Part shown: positions 56,128 to 64,000 of the stretch, piece after piece
Numbering within the stretch: position 1 is the stretch's first letter
How the letters are laid out: each line of letters starts with the position of its first letter
NCBI GenBank assembly: GCA_023387375.1
Contig: JAEWIE010000014.1
Coordinates: 1 to 64,000 of the forward strand
DNA length: 64,000 nt
Direction of reading: 5' to 3'
DNA from: Bacteroidota bacterium
GTDB lineage: Bacteria; Bacteroidota; Bacteroidia; Flavobacteriales; Weeksellaceae
Made by a program: the position numbers and the translations under genes
The notes under the pieces: generated by a model
What the model saw: only the letters and a program-made list of their open reading frames with translations
Database searches by the model: none
Told to the model about the DNA's origin: nothing

Positions 56128-58734
56128 ATGGCAATTGAAAAGAAGCGATTAAAAGATCCGGTATGGAGGAGTTTTGGACCCTATGTAAGCAACAGACAGT
56201 GGGGCACGGTAAGAGAGGATTATAGTAGTCACGGAAATGCATGGGGATATACGTCTTATCATGAAGCCATAAGTCGAACCTATCGTTGGAGTGAAGACGG
56301 AATCGCAGGGCTAAGTGATGAAAAACAGCTTCTTTGTTTTGCGTTTAGCTTTTGGAATCATAAAGATGAAATCCTAAAAGAAAGATTCTACGGCTTAAAC
56401 AACCATCAAGGAAATCATGGCGAGGATATTAAGGAAATCTTTTATTACCTAGACGGAACCCCTACCCACTCGTACATGAAAATGGTGTACAAGTATCCCA
56501 TTAGCGCCTTTCCTTATGAGCAGCTCGTTCATGAGAATTCTATTCGAAGCAAAAAGGATCCCGAATTCGAACTAGTCGACACCGGGGTTTTCGCAGAAAA
56601 CAACTATATAGATCTCTTTATTGAATATGCAAAGATCTACCATGATGATATCCTTATTCGACTTACAGCTGTAAACCGAAGCAAGGAGTCTGCACCCTTA
56701 TCAATTCTTCCAACTCTATGGTATCGAAACAATTGGGATTGGGGATATGGCACCTACAAGCCTAATTTAAAGCAGAATAGAAATGGGGTCATAGAAATAG
56801 AGCACAATTCTCTTCCCTTTAAATATCTATACAGCAAAGACACCTCGGCCACTTCTCTTTTTTGTGAAAACGAGACCAACCAAGCGAAATTATCAGGCTC
56901 TAGTAATTGCGAAGGCTTTTATAAAGATGGAATTAACGAGCATGTGATTCATGGTTTAGACACAGTCAATCCTAACCAAGTAGGAACAAAAGCCGCGTTT
57001 TTAATTAGTACAATCTTAGAGGCTGGTGAAAGCAGAACTTTTGAGTTTAGACTCTCCCCTCACGATATGCAAGACGCCTTTTATGATTTTGACTCTGTTT
57101 TTGAAAACAGAAAAAAGGAGGCGGATGAATTTTATGAAGAATTGCAACAGGACATTCAAGACTCGGACGAAAGAAACATTCAAAGGCAGGCCTTCGCAGG
57201 CTTACTTTGGAATAAACAGTTCTACCACTACAACGTAAGCAAGTGGCTCAAAGGAGACCCCAAAAACGGACAACCTCGAGATCCCAGCGCCTACCAACGA
57301 AATATGGAGTGGTCGCATATGCATAACAAGGATATCATCTCTATGCCAGACAAGTGGGAATACCCTTGGTTTGCCACTTGGGATTTAGCCTTTCACTGCG
57401 TACCCTTTGCCCTTATTGACAGTGAGTTTGCGAAAAACCAAATGCGACTCCTAACCAAAGAGTGGTATATGCATCCCAATGGGCAGCTCCCGGCTTACGA
57501 ATGGGATTTTAGTGATGTCAATCCCCCCGTGCACGCTTGGTCAACGTTTCGTATCTTCAAAATCGATGAAAAGATAAACGGAACCCCCGACATACCCTTT
57601 TTAGAGGCAGTCTTCCAAAAACTTCTCTTGAACTTCACCTGGTGGGTCAACCGAAAAGACCCGAACGACAATAATATTTTTGGAGGCGGTTTCTTAGGAC
57701 TGGACAACATTGGAGCCTTTGACCGCAACATGCAATTTCAAAACGGCCAGTATCTAGAACAAGCAGACGGCACAAGTTGGATGGCAATGTTTGCTCTGAA
57801 CATGATGCGAATTTCTATGGAACTCGCGCTTCACAATCCTGTCTATGAAGACATGGCTATTAAATTCTTTGAACACTATCTCTACATAGCACAGGCGATG
57901 GAGACCATTGGCGAGAAGGATGGCTTATGGAATGAAAAGGATGGATTCTTTTACGATGTCCTCCAAGACCAGTACGGAGACTCGGTGAATCTTAAGCTCA
58001 GAAGTATCGTAGGTCTTATCCCTATGTTTGCCGTAGAGGTAATTGAGCATGAAACCCTAGAGCGCTTACCCAACTTCAAAACACGCATGGAATGGGTCTT
58101 AAAAAACAAACCAGAGCTTGCCAATTTAGTATCGCACTGGGAAGTGGAGGGAAAAGGAAGGAAACATTTAATGAGCATCCTACGAAAAACAAGACTCTCT
58201 CGAATTCTTAACCGAATGCTTGATGAGAAAGAATTTTTAAGTCCCTATGGAGTTCGTTCTCTTTCCAAGGTCTATGAAGAAAATCCTTTTGAATTCACAT
58301 TTGAAAAACAGCACTTCAAAGTCCAATACTTACCTGCAGAAAGTGATAGCAGCATGTTTGGAGGAAATAGCAATTGGCGAGGCCCCATCTGGTTTCCCAT
58401 TAATTTTCTAATTGTGGAGAGTCTTCAAAGATTCCACTATTACTACGACGAAAGCCTTCAAGTTGAGTATCCCACGGGTAGCGGAGAAATGCGAAATCTT
58501 GATTTCATTTCTACGGATTTAATTGAAAGATTAAAATCCATTTTCACAAGAGACGAAATGGGCAAAAGAGCGTTCAATGCAAACAATGATATGTTCAACT
58601 ATGATCCCCATTTTAAGGACTATATCATGTTCTATGAATATTTCCACGGAGACAATGGCAGGGGGGTCGGTGCCTCCCATCAATGTGGTTGGACCGCCAC
58701 CCTCGCCAAATTAATTCAACCTCGGCTGAATTAA
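56128..58734 (+). CDS. GH63-type glucosidase (MGH1-like)
   Basis: An 868-residue glycoside hydrolase without signal peptide, so probably cytoplasmic. The N-terminal 340 residues form a beta-rich domain (FGPYVSNRQWGTVREDYSSHG); an (alpha/alpha)6 barrel follows with the segments PWFATWDLAFHC, LPAYEWDFSDVNPPVHAW, EQADGTSWMAMFALNM and a late NSNWRGPIWFPINFL. These match the mannosylglycerate hydrolase-like GH63 group, which acts on alpha-glucosides or mannosides. The true substrate is unknown. Its stop codon overlaps that of the convergent OsmC gene. Confidence 0.85.
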   Translation: MAIEKKRLKDPVWRSFGPYVSNRQWGTVREDYSSHGNAWGYTSYHEAISRTYRWSEDGIAGLSDEKQLLCFAFSFWNHKDEILKERFYGLNNHQGNHGEDIKEIFYYLDGTPTHSYMKMVYKYPISAFPYEQLVHENSIRSKKDPEFELVDTGVFAENNYIDLFIEYAKIYHDDILIRLTAVNRSKESAPLSILPTLWYRNNWDWGYGTYKPNLKQNRNGVIEIEHNSLPFKYLYSKDTSATSLFCENETNQAKLSGSSNCEGFYKDGINEHVIHGLDTVNPNQVGTKAAFLISTILEAGESRTFEFRLSPHDMQDAFYDFDSVFENRKKEADEFYEELQQDIQDSDERNIQRQAFAGLLWNKQFYHYNVSKWLKGDPKNGQPRDPSAYQRNMEWSHMHNKDIISMPDKWEYPWFATWDLAFHCVPFALIDSEFAKNQMRLLTKEWYMHPNGQLPAYEWDFSDVNPPVHAWSTFRIFKIDEKINGTPDIPFLEAVFQKLLLNFTWWVNRKDPNDNNIFGGGFLGLDNIGAFDRNMQFQNGQYLEQADGTSWMAMFALNMMRISMELALHNPVYEDMAIKFFEHYLYIAQAMETIGEKDGLWNEKDGFFYDVLQDQYGDSVNLKLRSIVGLIPMFAVEVIEHETLERLPNFKTRMEWVLKNKPELANLVSHWEVEGKGRKHLMSILRKTRLSRILNRMLDEKEFLSPYGVRSLSKVYEENPFEFTFEKQHFKVQYLPAESDSSMFGGNSNWRGPIWFPINFLIVESLQRFHYYYDESLQVEYPTGSGEMRNLDFISTDLIERLKSIFTRDEMGKRAFNANNDMFNYDPHFKDYIMFYEYFHGDNGRGVGASHQCGWTATLAKLIQPRLN

Positions 58735-59168
58735 CCTATTGTACTTTCTTCTACTTTGGATCCATTAACATGAACTTCGAAGCTTACTTCTACATTAGGT
58801 TCTAGGGTTTTGGAGACACTGCAGTATTTATCAAAGGACAATTGAGCGGCTTTATAGGCTTTTTGTGGGTCCACCCCGCCCTCAAGAAAGAACTTGACCA
58901 AAATCGCCTTAAAAGGCTTAGCGTTTCCTACGACTTCTCTATCTCCGATCACCTCCGCTTTAAAGGACGAGACCTCCTGTTTTTGCTTTTGTAAAATAGC
59001 AACAATATCAATTCCACTGCAACTTGCGACAGCCATTAAAACGGTCTCCATAGGAGAAACCCCTTTGGCCCCCTCTCTTGAGGTATTGTCAAGCAAGATT
59101 GAATTGCCTGCGGAATTGGTACATTGAAAAAGAAAGTTGTCATCGATTCGTTCTAATTGAATTTGCAT
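58731..59168 (-). CDS. OsmC family protein (YhfA-like)
   Basis: A 145-residue OsmC-fold protein. The redox cysteines are in FQCTNSAGN (near 15) and AVASCSGIDIVAIL (near 50), with the DPQKAYKAAQLSFDKYCSV segment typical of the YhfA branch, whose role is less clear than that of the peroxide-reducing OsmC and Ohr branches. Its stop (TTA at 58731-58733) overlaps the glucosidase stop in the palindrome TTAA, so there is no space for a terminator between the two. Confidence 0.85.
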   Translation of the reverse strand: MQIQLERIDDNFLFQCTNSAGNSILLDNTSREGAKGVSPMETVLMAVASCSGIDIVAILQKQKQEVSSFKAEVIGDREVVGNAKPFKAILVKFFLEGGVDPQKAYKAAQLSFDKYCSVSKTLEPNVEVSFEVHVNGSKVEESTIG

Positions 59169-59322
59169 AAAATTGCGTATTTAAAGTTCTGAATGTAAAG
59201 ATACCAAAATATTAAAGTCTCGAACGACAGCAAAGAAAAGATTGGCACTCCTTTCGCTGCTTCAATAGTACAGCTAATTTTACGTAAATTGGTATTCCAA
59301 TTACGAACTAAAGACTTCAATT

Positions 59323-59619
59323 ATGACATACGAAAATCAACGAAGCGGAAACGGAGGCGTAATTCTCCTAAAAAAAGGGGAGGAAGAAATTGGCAGACTA
59401 ACCTATACGCTGTTCCCAGAAGATAAAAAAATGATTATTTCCTTTGTTTTGGTACATCCTCAGCATGAAGGAAAAGGAATGGGAAAATACCTTGTTAGCA
59501 ATGCAATTGAATTTGCGCGAGAAAATGACTGGAAGATCTATCCCCATTGTTCCTACGCACGTTCTGTGATGATGAGAATGCCGGAAGTGCAAGACATTCT
59601 ACTAAAGACCAACGATTAA
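59323..59619 (+). CDS. Small GNAT (YjdJ-like) acetyltransferase
   Basis: A 98-residue protein of the compact GNAT-like family. It shows IGRLTYTLFPEDKKMIISFVLVHPQHEGKGMGKYLV, with the acetyl-CoA pyrophosphate loop EGKGMGK, and the family-specific IYPHCSYARSVM. Proteins of this size lack the full GNAT fold; the substrate is unknown. It stands alone between divergent OsmC and convergent yebC. Confidence 0.84.
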   Translation: MTYENQRSGNGGVILLKKGEEEIGRLTYTLFPEDKKMIISFVLVHPQHEGKGMGKYLVSNAIEFARENDWKIYPHCSYARSVMMRMPEVQDILLKTND

Positions 59620-59620
59620 T

Positions 59621-59653
59621 AAAATGCGCTACTTTTGAAAGGTAGCGCATTTT
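59621..59653. terminator. Bidirectional terminator between the GNAT gene and yebC
   Basis: Perfect 12-bp stem aaaatgcgctac/gtagcgcatttt (59621-59632 and 59642-59653). Confidence 0.88.
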
Positions 59654-59659
59654 GTTTTC

Positions 59660-60400
59660 TTATAAGGAATTGAGAAGTTCCTCTGTGATTTCCATATTGT
59701 GATAGACGTTTTGTACGTCGTCATCTTCCTCAAATCTATCAAGCATCTTCATGTTGGCTTTGAATTGCTCTTCATTCACTGCCTTGGTTGAATTGGCGAT
59801 TCTTTGAAGCTCTGCACTCTTTGCTTCTAGTCCCATGGACTCGAGCTTGTGAGAAAGTGCACCAAAATCTTCAAATGCAGTGGTTATCATAACTTCCTCG
59901 GCATCGCTGTCGATCTCGTCTGCCCCTCCATCAATCATTTCCATTTCAAAATCATCCCAATCCATAGTGATCTGTGACTTTTCTATAGTGAAGATTCCAT
60001 GACGCTCAAAAATAAAGGCAAGCTCTCCGTTTTTCCCCAGGTTTCCATCAAACTTATTAAAGATGGCTCTTACATTAGCCACCGTACGTGTAGGGTTGTT
60101 TGTGGTACATTCCACAAAAAAAGCAACGCCTCCTTGTCCGTACCCTTCGTAAGTTACCTCTTCATAGTTCTCTGCTTCAGCACCACTTGCTTTTTTAATT
60201 GCGCGCTCTACATTGTCTTTCGGCATATTCGCACCTTTCGCATTTTGGATGCATCGTCTTAGTGTAGGATTCGTATCCGGATCAGGCCCTCCTGCTTTTA
60301 CTGCAAGTGCAATGTCTTTTCCAATTCTTGAAAAAGTTTTGGCCATCTTATCCCAACGGGCCATCTTTGATGCTTTTCTATATTCGAATGCGCGTCCCAT
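59660..60400 (-). CDS. yebC: YebC/PmpR family regulator
   Basis: A 246-residue YebC protein. The N-terminus MGRAFEYRKASKMARWDKM and KNKA-like PTLRRCIQNAKGANMPKDNVERAIKKA are family signatures, followed by YEEVTYEGYGQGGVAFFVECTTNN and the AELQRIANSTKAV region. Members have been described as DNA-binding regulators and, more recently, as factors that help translating ribosomes; which applies here is open. A TATTTTTG box lies 19 bases upstream. Confidence 0.93.
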   Translation of the reverse strand: MGRAFEYRKASKMARWDKMAKTFSRIGKDIALAVKAGGPDPDTNPTLRRCIQNAKGANMPKDNVERAIKKASGAEAENYEEVTYEGYGQGGVAFFVECTTNNPTRTVANVRAIFNKFDGNLGKNGELAFIFERHGIFTIEKSQITMDWDDFEMEMIDGGADEIDSDAEEVMITTAFEDFGALSHKLESMGLEAKSAELQRIANSTKAVNEEQFKANMKMLDRFEEDDDVQNVYHNMEITEELLNSL

Positions 60401-60419
60401 AACTTAATTTTTTACGTGA

Positions 60420-60427
60420 CAAAAATA
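60420..60427 (-). promoter_or_regulatory. -7 box TATTTTTG of yebC
   Basis: A perfect TAnnTTTG box on the minus strand, 19 bases before the ATG at 60400. Confidence 0.58.
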
Positions 60428-60442
60428 ATGAAAAATGAGCAT

Positions 60443-60473
60443 AAAAAAAACACCCGCTATAGAGCGAGTGTTT
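60443..60473 (-). terminator. Terminator after the second OmpA gene
   Basis: Ten-pair stem with one mismatch (aacacccgct/agcgagtgtt) and, on the minus strand, a run of eight T. Confidence 0.78.
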
Positions 60474-60498
60474 CTTTTTATTAAGATTCAATTACTGA

Positions 60499-61875
60499 CT
60501 AGTAATCTCTCTTTTTGATTGCATCCCAAGCAGCAGCATCAACCGCGCTTACGACAACTTTTCTGTCTTTTAGTCTTTCTGCATTAGATGCGTTTTCATC
60601 AACTGTAGCTTCTGACTCACCAAATCCTTTAGATTTAAGTTGAGATTCTACAACTCCTCTCGCTTCTAATCCTTTCACAACTGCAGCAGCTCTTCTTTGA
60701 GATAACTTCAAGTTGTAAGCAGCAGGACCTTTTTTGTCTGTGTGACCAGCAACTAGGAATGTTCCACCGTTAGAAGATTTGATGATTTCAGCAGCCGCAT
60801 CTAATTTAGGCTCAGATTCAGCTCTTACAGTAGCTTTATCGAAATCGAATAAGATATCAGTAAGTGCAACTGTAGCATCTTGTGCAAGATCTTCTTGTGG
60901 TTTTGGACATCCGTTGTATTGAGCAAGACCTGGAACAGTTGGACAAGCATCATCTTTGTCTAATACTCCGTCACCGTCAGTATCTGGCCAAGGGCATCCG
61001 TTGTTTTCAGCTGGACCTGCAACGTCAACACATTGATCGTCTTTGTCTAATACTCCGTCTCCGTCAGTATCTGGCCAAGGACATCCGTTGTTATCTGCTG
61101 GACCTGCAACATCTGGACATTGGTCATCTTTATCTGGAATTCCATCACCGTCAGAATCAGGACATCCTTGGAATTCAGGTAAACCTGGTTCGTCTGGACA
61201 TAGATCGTCTTTGTCTAGGATTCCGTCTTTATCTCTGTCTGATTTTCCGAATCTAAATAATAGAGACGCACCTGCTTGCCAAAAGTTTGCTACAGATGAT
61301 TTGTCTCCTGGAGTAGAAACGTAATCTCCTTGGATACCTAAACCGAAGTTGTCAGTTAACCAGAAGTTAGATCCAAGACCTGTTGCAAGTGCGAAATGGT
61401 TAGCACCTACTGCTTTCCCGTCTCCGTTCACTGCACCTGTTCCTGAATAGTCATGTCTTAGGTAGTTAGCACCTACTCTTAAGTACGGGTCGAACCAAGA
61501 TTCTTCGTTCCAAAGAGAGTTTGCTTTTAATTGAAGACCAAGACCAGTCATTAGCATGAATTCTTTATCCATACCAATTCTCTTGTTGTCTACGTTACCT
61601 ACAGTAGTTTGCCAGTCTAATACTAACGGTCCTGTAAGGTGTCTTGCAACAGTTAATTTAGAAAGTGGTGGAGTGATAGTAAAGTTGTTAATACTATATA
61701 ACTCCTCACCTGAGAACGCTTGTTTGAAAACGTCACCAACATTTCCACCAGCTGCTACGTGATTCTCTGCGTGAGCTCCCACCCCGATTAACCACGGGTT
61801 GTTCGCTGTCTGCGCAAATACAGTAGAGGCAACTGTTAGTGCCAATGCTGAAATTCCTAATTTTAGATTTTTCAT
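60499..61875 (-). CDS. OmpA family outer-membrane protein with thrombospondin-3 repeats
   Basis: A 458-residue envelope protein. A signal peptide ends at TVFAQ; a beta-barrel of about 210 residues follows. Then come four calcium-binding repeats of about 29 residues with the core DTDGDGVLDKDD and ending in NNGCPWP, and the OmpA domain (DILFDFDKATVRAES, VAGHTDKKGPAAYNLKLSQRRA, KGFGES). It anchors the outer membrane to peptidoglycan. It resembles the gene at 18.8 kb but has more repeats and an intact GHTD. The ATG is followed by KNLKLGISALALTVAS. Confidence 0.93.
   Translation of the reverse strand: MKNLKLGISALALTVASTVFAQTANNPWLIGVGAHAENHVAAGGNVGDVFKQAFSGEELYSINNFTITPPLSKLTVARHLTGPLVLDWQTTVGNVDNKRIGMDKEFMLMTGLGLQLKANSLWNEESWFDPYLRVGANYLRHDYSGTGAVNGDGKAVGANHFALATGLGSNFWLTDNFGLGIQGDYVSTPGDKSSVANFWQAGASLLFRFGKSDRDKDGILDKDDLCPDEPGLPEFQGCPDSDGDGIPDKDDQCPDVAGPADNNGCPWPDTDGDGVLDKDDQCVDVAGPAENNGCPWPDTDGDGVLDKDDACPTVPGLAQYNGCPKPQEDLAQDATVALTDILFDFDKATVRAESEPKLDAAAEIIKSSNGGTFLVAGHTDKKGPAAYNLKLSQRRAAAVVKGLEARGVVESQLKSKGFGESEATVDENASNAERLKDRKVVVSAVDAAAWDAIKKRDY
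60900..61240. repeat. 87-bp tandem repeats encoding thrombospondin-3 units
   Basis: The segment taatactccg recurs at 60961 and 61048 (87 bases, 29 codons), and weaker copies flank both sides, giving about four units. The two central units are nearly identical at the DNA level, so the copy number could change by recombination. Confidence 0.75.
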
Positions 61876-61953
61876 AGAATTAAATGATTAAATAATTGAT
61901 AATGCAAAATAAATATAATTTTTCTTTATAAACAAAGATTTACAGAGATTTTT

Positions 61954-62412
61954 TCACCTATCCTTTAGGATTCTCTCCATATTTCTTTTATTTTCTCTAT
62001 CTTTTATAGCTTCTCGTTTGTCAAACAATTTTTTCCCTTTTGCTAAGGAAATCAATAATTTGGCAATTCCTTTTTCATTTATATATAGTTTGAGGGGTAC
62101 AATTGTCGTTCCTACGTCTTTGAGCTTTTTCTCTAACTTCTGTAATTCCCTTTTGTGCAAGAGCAATTTCCGTTCCCTTTTTGTTTTGTGGTTGTAAAAA
62201 GTTCCGAGTTTATACTCTTCTATGGACATATTAATCACATATAACTCCCCTTCTATCATCTGACAAAAGCTCTCAGTAATCGAGGCTTTTGAAGAACGAA
62301 GAGATTTAATCTCCGTCCCTGTAAGCACGATCCCTGCTTCGATTTGCTCAATTAATTCGTATTCGAAGCGAGCCCGTTTGTTTAAAATAGTAACCGTTTT
62401 TTCTATCTTCAT
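61954..62412 (-). CDS. smpB: SsrA-binding protein SmpB
   Basis: A 152-residue partner of tmRNA in rescue of stalled ribosomes. It shows NKRARFEYELIEQIEAGIVLTGTEIKSLR, EEYKLGTFYNHKTKRERKLLLHK, and VVPLKLY-like IVPLKLYINEKGIAKLLISLAKGKK, with the basic tail DKREAIKDRENKRNMERILKDR. It stands alone, 78 bases downstream of the start of the second OmpA gene and divergent from the ABC-F gene. The ssrA gene is not in the window. Confidence 0.95.
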   Translation of the reverse strand: MKIEKTVTILNKRARFEYELIEQIEAGIVLTGTEIKSLRSSKASITESFCQMIEGELYVINMSIEEYKLGTFYNHKTKRERKLLLHKRELQKLEKKLKDVGTTIVPLKLYINEKGIAKLLISLAKGKKLFDKREAIKDRENKRNMERILKDR

Positions 62413-62577
62413 TTGGATGGGGTAAAGGTACGAACTAGAAAGTTTCTCGAATTTATATAATTTCTGCTTTGTTTTTTAGAACTAAATGCAAATTTAACCC
62501 TTTTTAAATATACCGTATATATTTTTACTAAAGTTCTTTAATAAAATGATATACAAGGAAAAGCCAATTAGTTTTCG

Positions 62578-62585
62578 TATTTTTG
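62578..62585 (+). promoter_or_regulatory. -7 box TATTTTTG of the ABC-F gene
   Basis: A perfect TAnnTTTG box 20 bases before the ATG at 62606. Confidence 0.6.
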
Positions 62586-62605
62586 CGCCAAATTTACAAA
62601 ACTCT

Positions 62606-64000
62606 ATGTTAACAGTATCTAATTTATCTCTTCAGTTCGGTAAGAGAGTGCTTTTTGACGAAGTAAACATTATGTTTACGAAAGGCAATTGCTATGGGAT
62701 CATTGGAGCCAATGGGGCAGGAAAATCCACATTCCTAAAAATCCTCACTGGTAAACAAGTACCCACCACCGGATCCGTTTCGCTTGAAGCGGGTAAAAGA
62801 ATGTCAGTACTAGAGCAGGATCACTTTGCTTACGATAATTTCACCGTCCTAGAAACCGTCCTTCGCGGAAACGAAAAACTTTTCGAAATTAAAGAAGCGA
62901 TGGATGCCCTTTATGCAAAACCTGATTTTTCAGACGAAGATGGAATCAAGGCAGGAGAACTTGGAGTCATTTACGAAGAAATGGGAGGTTGGAACGCCGA
63001 GTCCGATGCTCAAACCATGCTTTCCAACGTAGGGATAACGGACGATATGCATTACCAAATGATGAGCGAACTTGAAAACAAGGACAAAGTAAAGGTTCTC
63101 TTGGCGCAAGCTCTTTTTGGAAATCCAGACGTTCTAATCTTAGACGAACCTACCAACGATCTTGACATCGATACGATTGCTTGGTTAGAAGATTTCTTAG
63201 CCGATTATGAAAACACCGTGATTGTGGTTTCTCACGACCGTCACTTCCTAGATGCCGTTTGTACGCACATTGGTGACTTAGATTACGCCAAACTTAACCT
63301 CTATACAGGTAACTATTCCTTCTGGTACCAAGCCTCTCAACTTGCAACAAGACAAAGACAGCAAGCCAACAAAAAGGCGGAGGAAAAAAAGAAAGAACTT
63401 CAAGAATTCATTGCTCGATTTAGTTCCAACGTTGCGAAGGCGAAGCAAGCGACAGCAAGAAAGAAAATGCTCGATAAATTAAACATCGAAGATATCAAAC
63501 CTTCTTCTAGACGCTACCCTGCCATCATATTTGAGACGGAACGTGAAGCGGGAGACCAAATCCTGGAAGTTCAAGGACTATCAAAAACCAAAGACGCAGA
63601 ACTTTTGTTTTCGAACGTTGATTTCAAATTAAAAAAAGGCGATAAAGTGGCGATTTTATCAAAGAACTCACTCGCTATTACTGAATTTTTTGAAATCCTT
63701 GCTGGAAATGAGAAAGCGGACAAGGGTGATTTTCAATGGGGAGTAACCACAACTCAATCCTACATTCCACTTGACAATAGCGAATTCTTCCAGGACAAAG
63801 ACTTATCTCTTGTAGATTGGCTAAGACAGTTTACGAAGAACGATGAAGAAAGACACGAAGAATACATGCGCGGATTCCTAGGAAAAATGCTTTTCTCAGG
63901 AGACGAAGCTCTTAAATCAAGTACGGTGCTTTCAGGAGGTGAAAAAATGCGTTGCATGTTTAGCCGCATGATGCTTCAAAGAGCAAACGTTCTTTTAATG
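62606..64000 (+). CDS. ybiT: YbiT-like ABC-F ATPase, 5' part, with one degenerate ATP site
   Basis: The first 465 codons of an ABC-F protein; the end is outside the window. NBD1 has an intact Walker A (GANGAGKST, about 35-43) and Walker B (LILDEPTNDLD) with the switch His in VVSHDRHF, but its signature reads MSELENKDKVKVLLAQAL instead of LSGGxxxR. The charged linker between the domains follows. NBD2 has a changed Walker A (AILSKNSLAITEFF, without GKS/T) but an intact signature (LSGGEKMRCMFSRMM). The layout follows E. coli YbiT, a ribosome-associated ATPase. Confidence 0.9.
   Translation, partial: MLTVSNLSLQFGKRVLFDEVNIMFTKGNCYGIIGANGAGKSTFLKILTGKQVPTTGSVSLEAGKRMSVLEQDHFAYDNFTVLETVLRGNEKLFEIKEAMDALYAKPDFSDEDGIKAGELGVIYEEMGGWNAESDAQTMLSNVGITDDMHYQMMSELENKDKVKVLLAQALFGNPDVLILDEPTNDLDIDTIAWLEDFLADYENTVIVVSHDRHFLDAVCTHIGDLDYAKLNLYTGNYSFWYQASQLATRQRQQANKKAEEKKKELQEFIARFSSNVAKAKQATARKKMLDKLNIEDIKPSSRRYPAIIFETEREAGDQILEVQGLSKTKDAELLFSNVDFKLKKGDKVAILSKNSLAITEFFEILAGNEKADKGDFQWGVTTTQSYIPLDNSEFFQDKDLSLVDWLRQFTKNDEERHEEYMRGFLGKMLFSGDEALKSSTVLSGGEKMRCMFSRMMLQRANVLLM

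Noticed and set aside
60900..61240. Regular repeats as a CRISPR array
   Set aside because: The repeats are in frame, 87 bases long, without spacers, and encode calcium-binding thrombospondin-3 units.

Overview
The window is chromosomal DNA of a flavobacterium (Bacteroidota, order Flavobacteriales; family not determined). Evidence: the TAnnTTTG -7 promoter box recurs upstream of genes; classical Shine-Dalgarno sites are scarce; families typical of the phylum are present (DUF4290, DUF4295 after rpmB-rpmG, carboxypeptidase-regulatory-like TonB receptor, OmpA with thrombospondin-3 repeats, gamma carbonic anhydrase, RibB with a decayed GTP cyclohydrolase domain). Gene density is high, both strands are used, and no transposase, integrase, phage gene, CRISPR array or rRNA was found.

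Layout. 1-9.8 kb: a minus operon queD-lpxH-acyl-protein-synthetase-like gene (cut by the window edge), an S9 peptidase, upp, der, a haem-binding protein, a DCC protein and the coupled pair DUF4290-murA. 9.9-18.6 kb: an aminotransferase, murB, lnt, rpmB-rpmG-DUF4295-ftsY, a GlsB-like protein, sppA and folK. 18.8-29.9 kb: an OmpA protein, recQ, fmt, ribB, tRNA-Cys, a glycine-zipper lipoprotein, aroC with two thioredoxin-fold genes, a YkvA protein, miaA and a thioredoxin. 30-36 kb: a metallo-hydrolase and a TonB receptor/acid phosphatase/phytase group that looks like organic-phosphate scavenging. 36-47 kb: nfu-hemH, gamma carbonic anhydrase, a lipoprotein, a Pif1-like helicase, an LLM oxidoreductase, yicC-gmk-nadA-folB, and a lipoprotein plus GNAT-like pair. 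47.2-55.8 kb: a methionine operon (metX, ACT-homoserine dehydrogenase, metZ, split metH, metF) behind an S-box SAM riboswitch. 56-64 kb: a GH63-type glucosidase, OsmC, a small GNAT, yebC, a second OmpA protein, smpB and the 5' part of a YbiT-like ABC-F gene.

How the genes work together. Several loci serve the envelope (lpxH, murA, murB, lnt, sppA, two OmpA proteins, lipoproteins). The methionine operon runs from homoserine to methionine and supplies methyl groups through MetF and MetH. Pterin genes (queD, folK, folB) and cofactor genes (ribB, nadA, hemH, nfu) are scattered.

No clearly new multi-gene system was found. The points that merit checking are: a series of promoter boxes placed exactly four bases before start codons, implying leaderless mRNAs; sigma-54-like promoters upstream of envelope or stress genes; a hairpin burying the metX TTG start behind the SAM aptamer; MurA with Asp in place of the fosfomycin-target Cys; an ABC-F protein with one intact and one degenerate ATP site; and the phytase/phosphatase/TonB locus.
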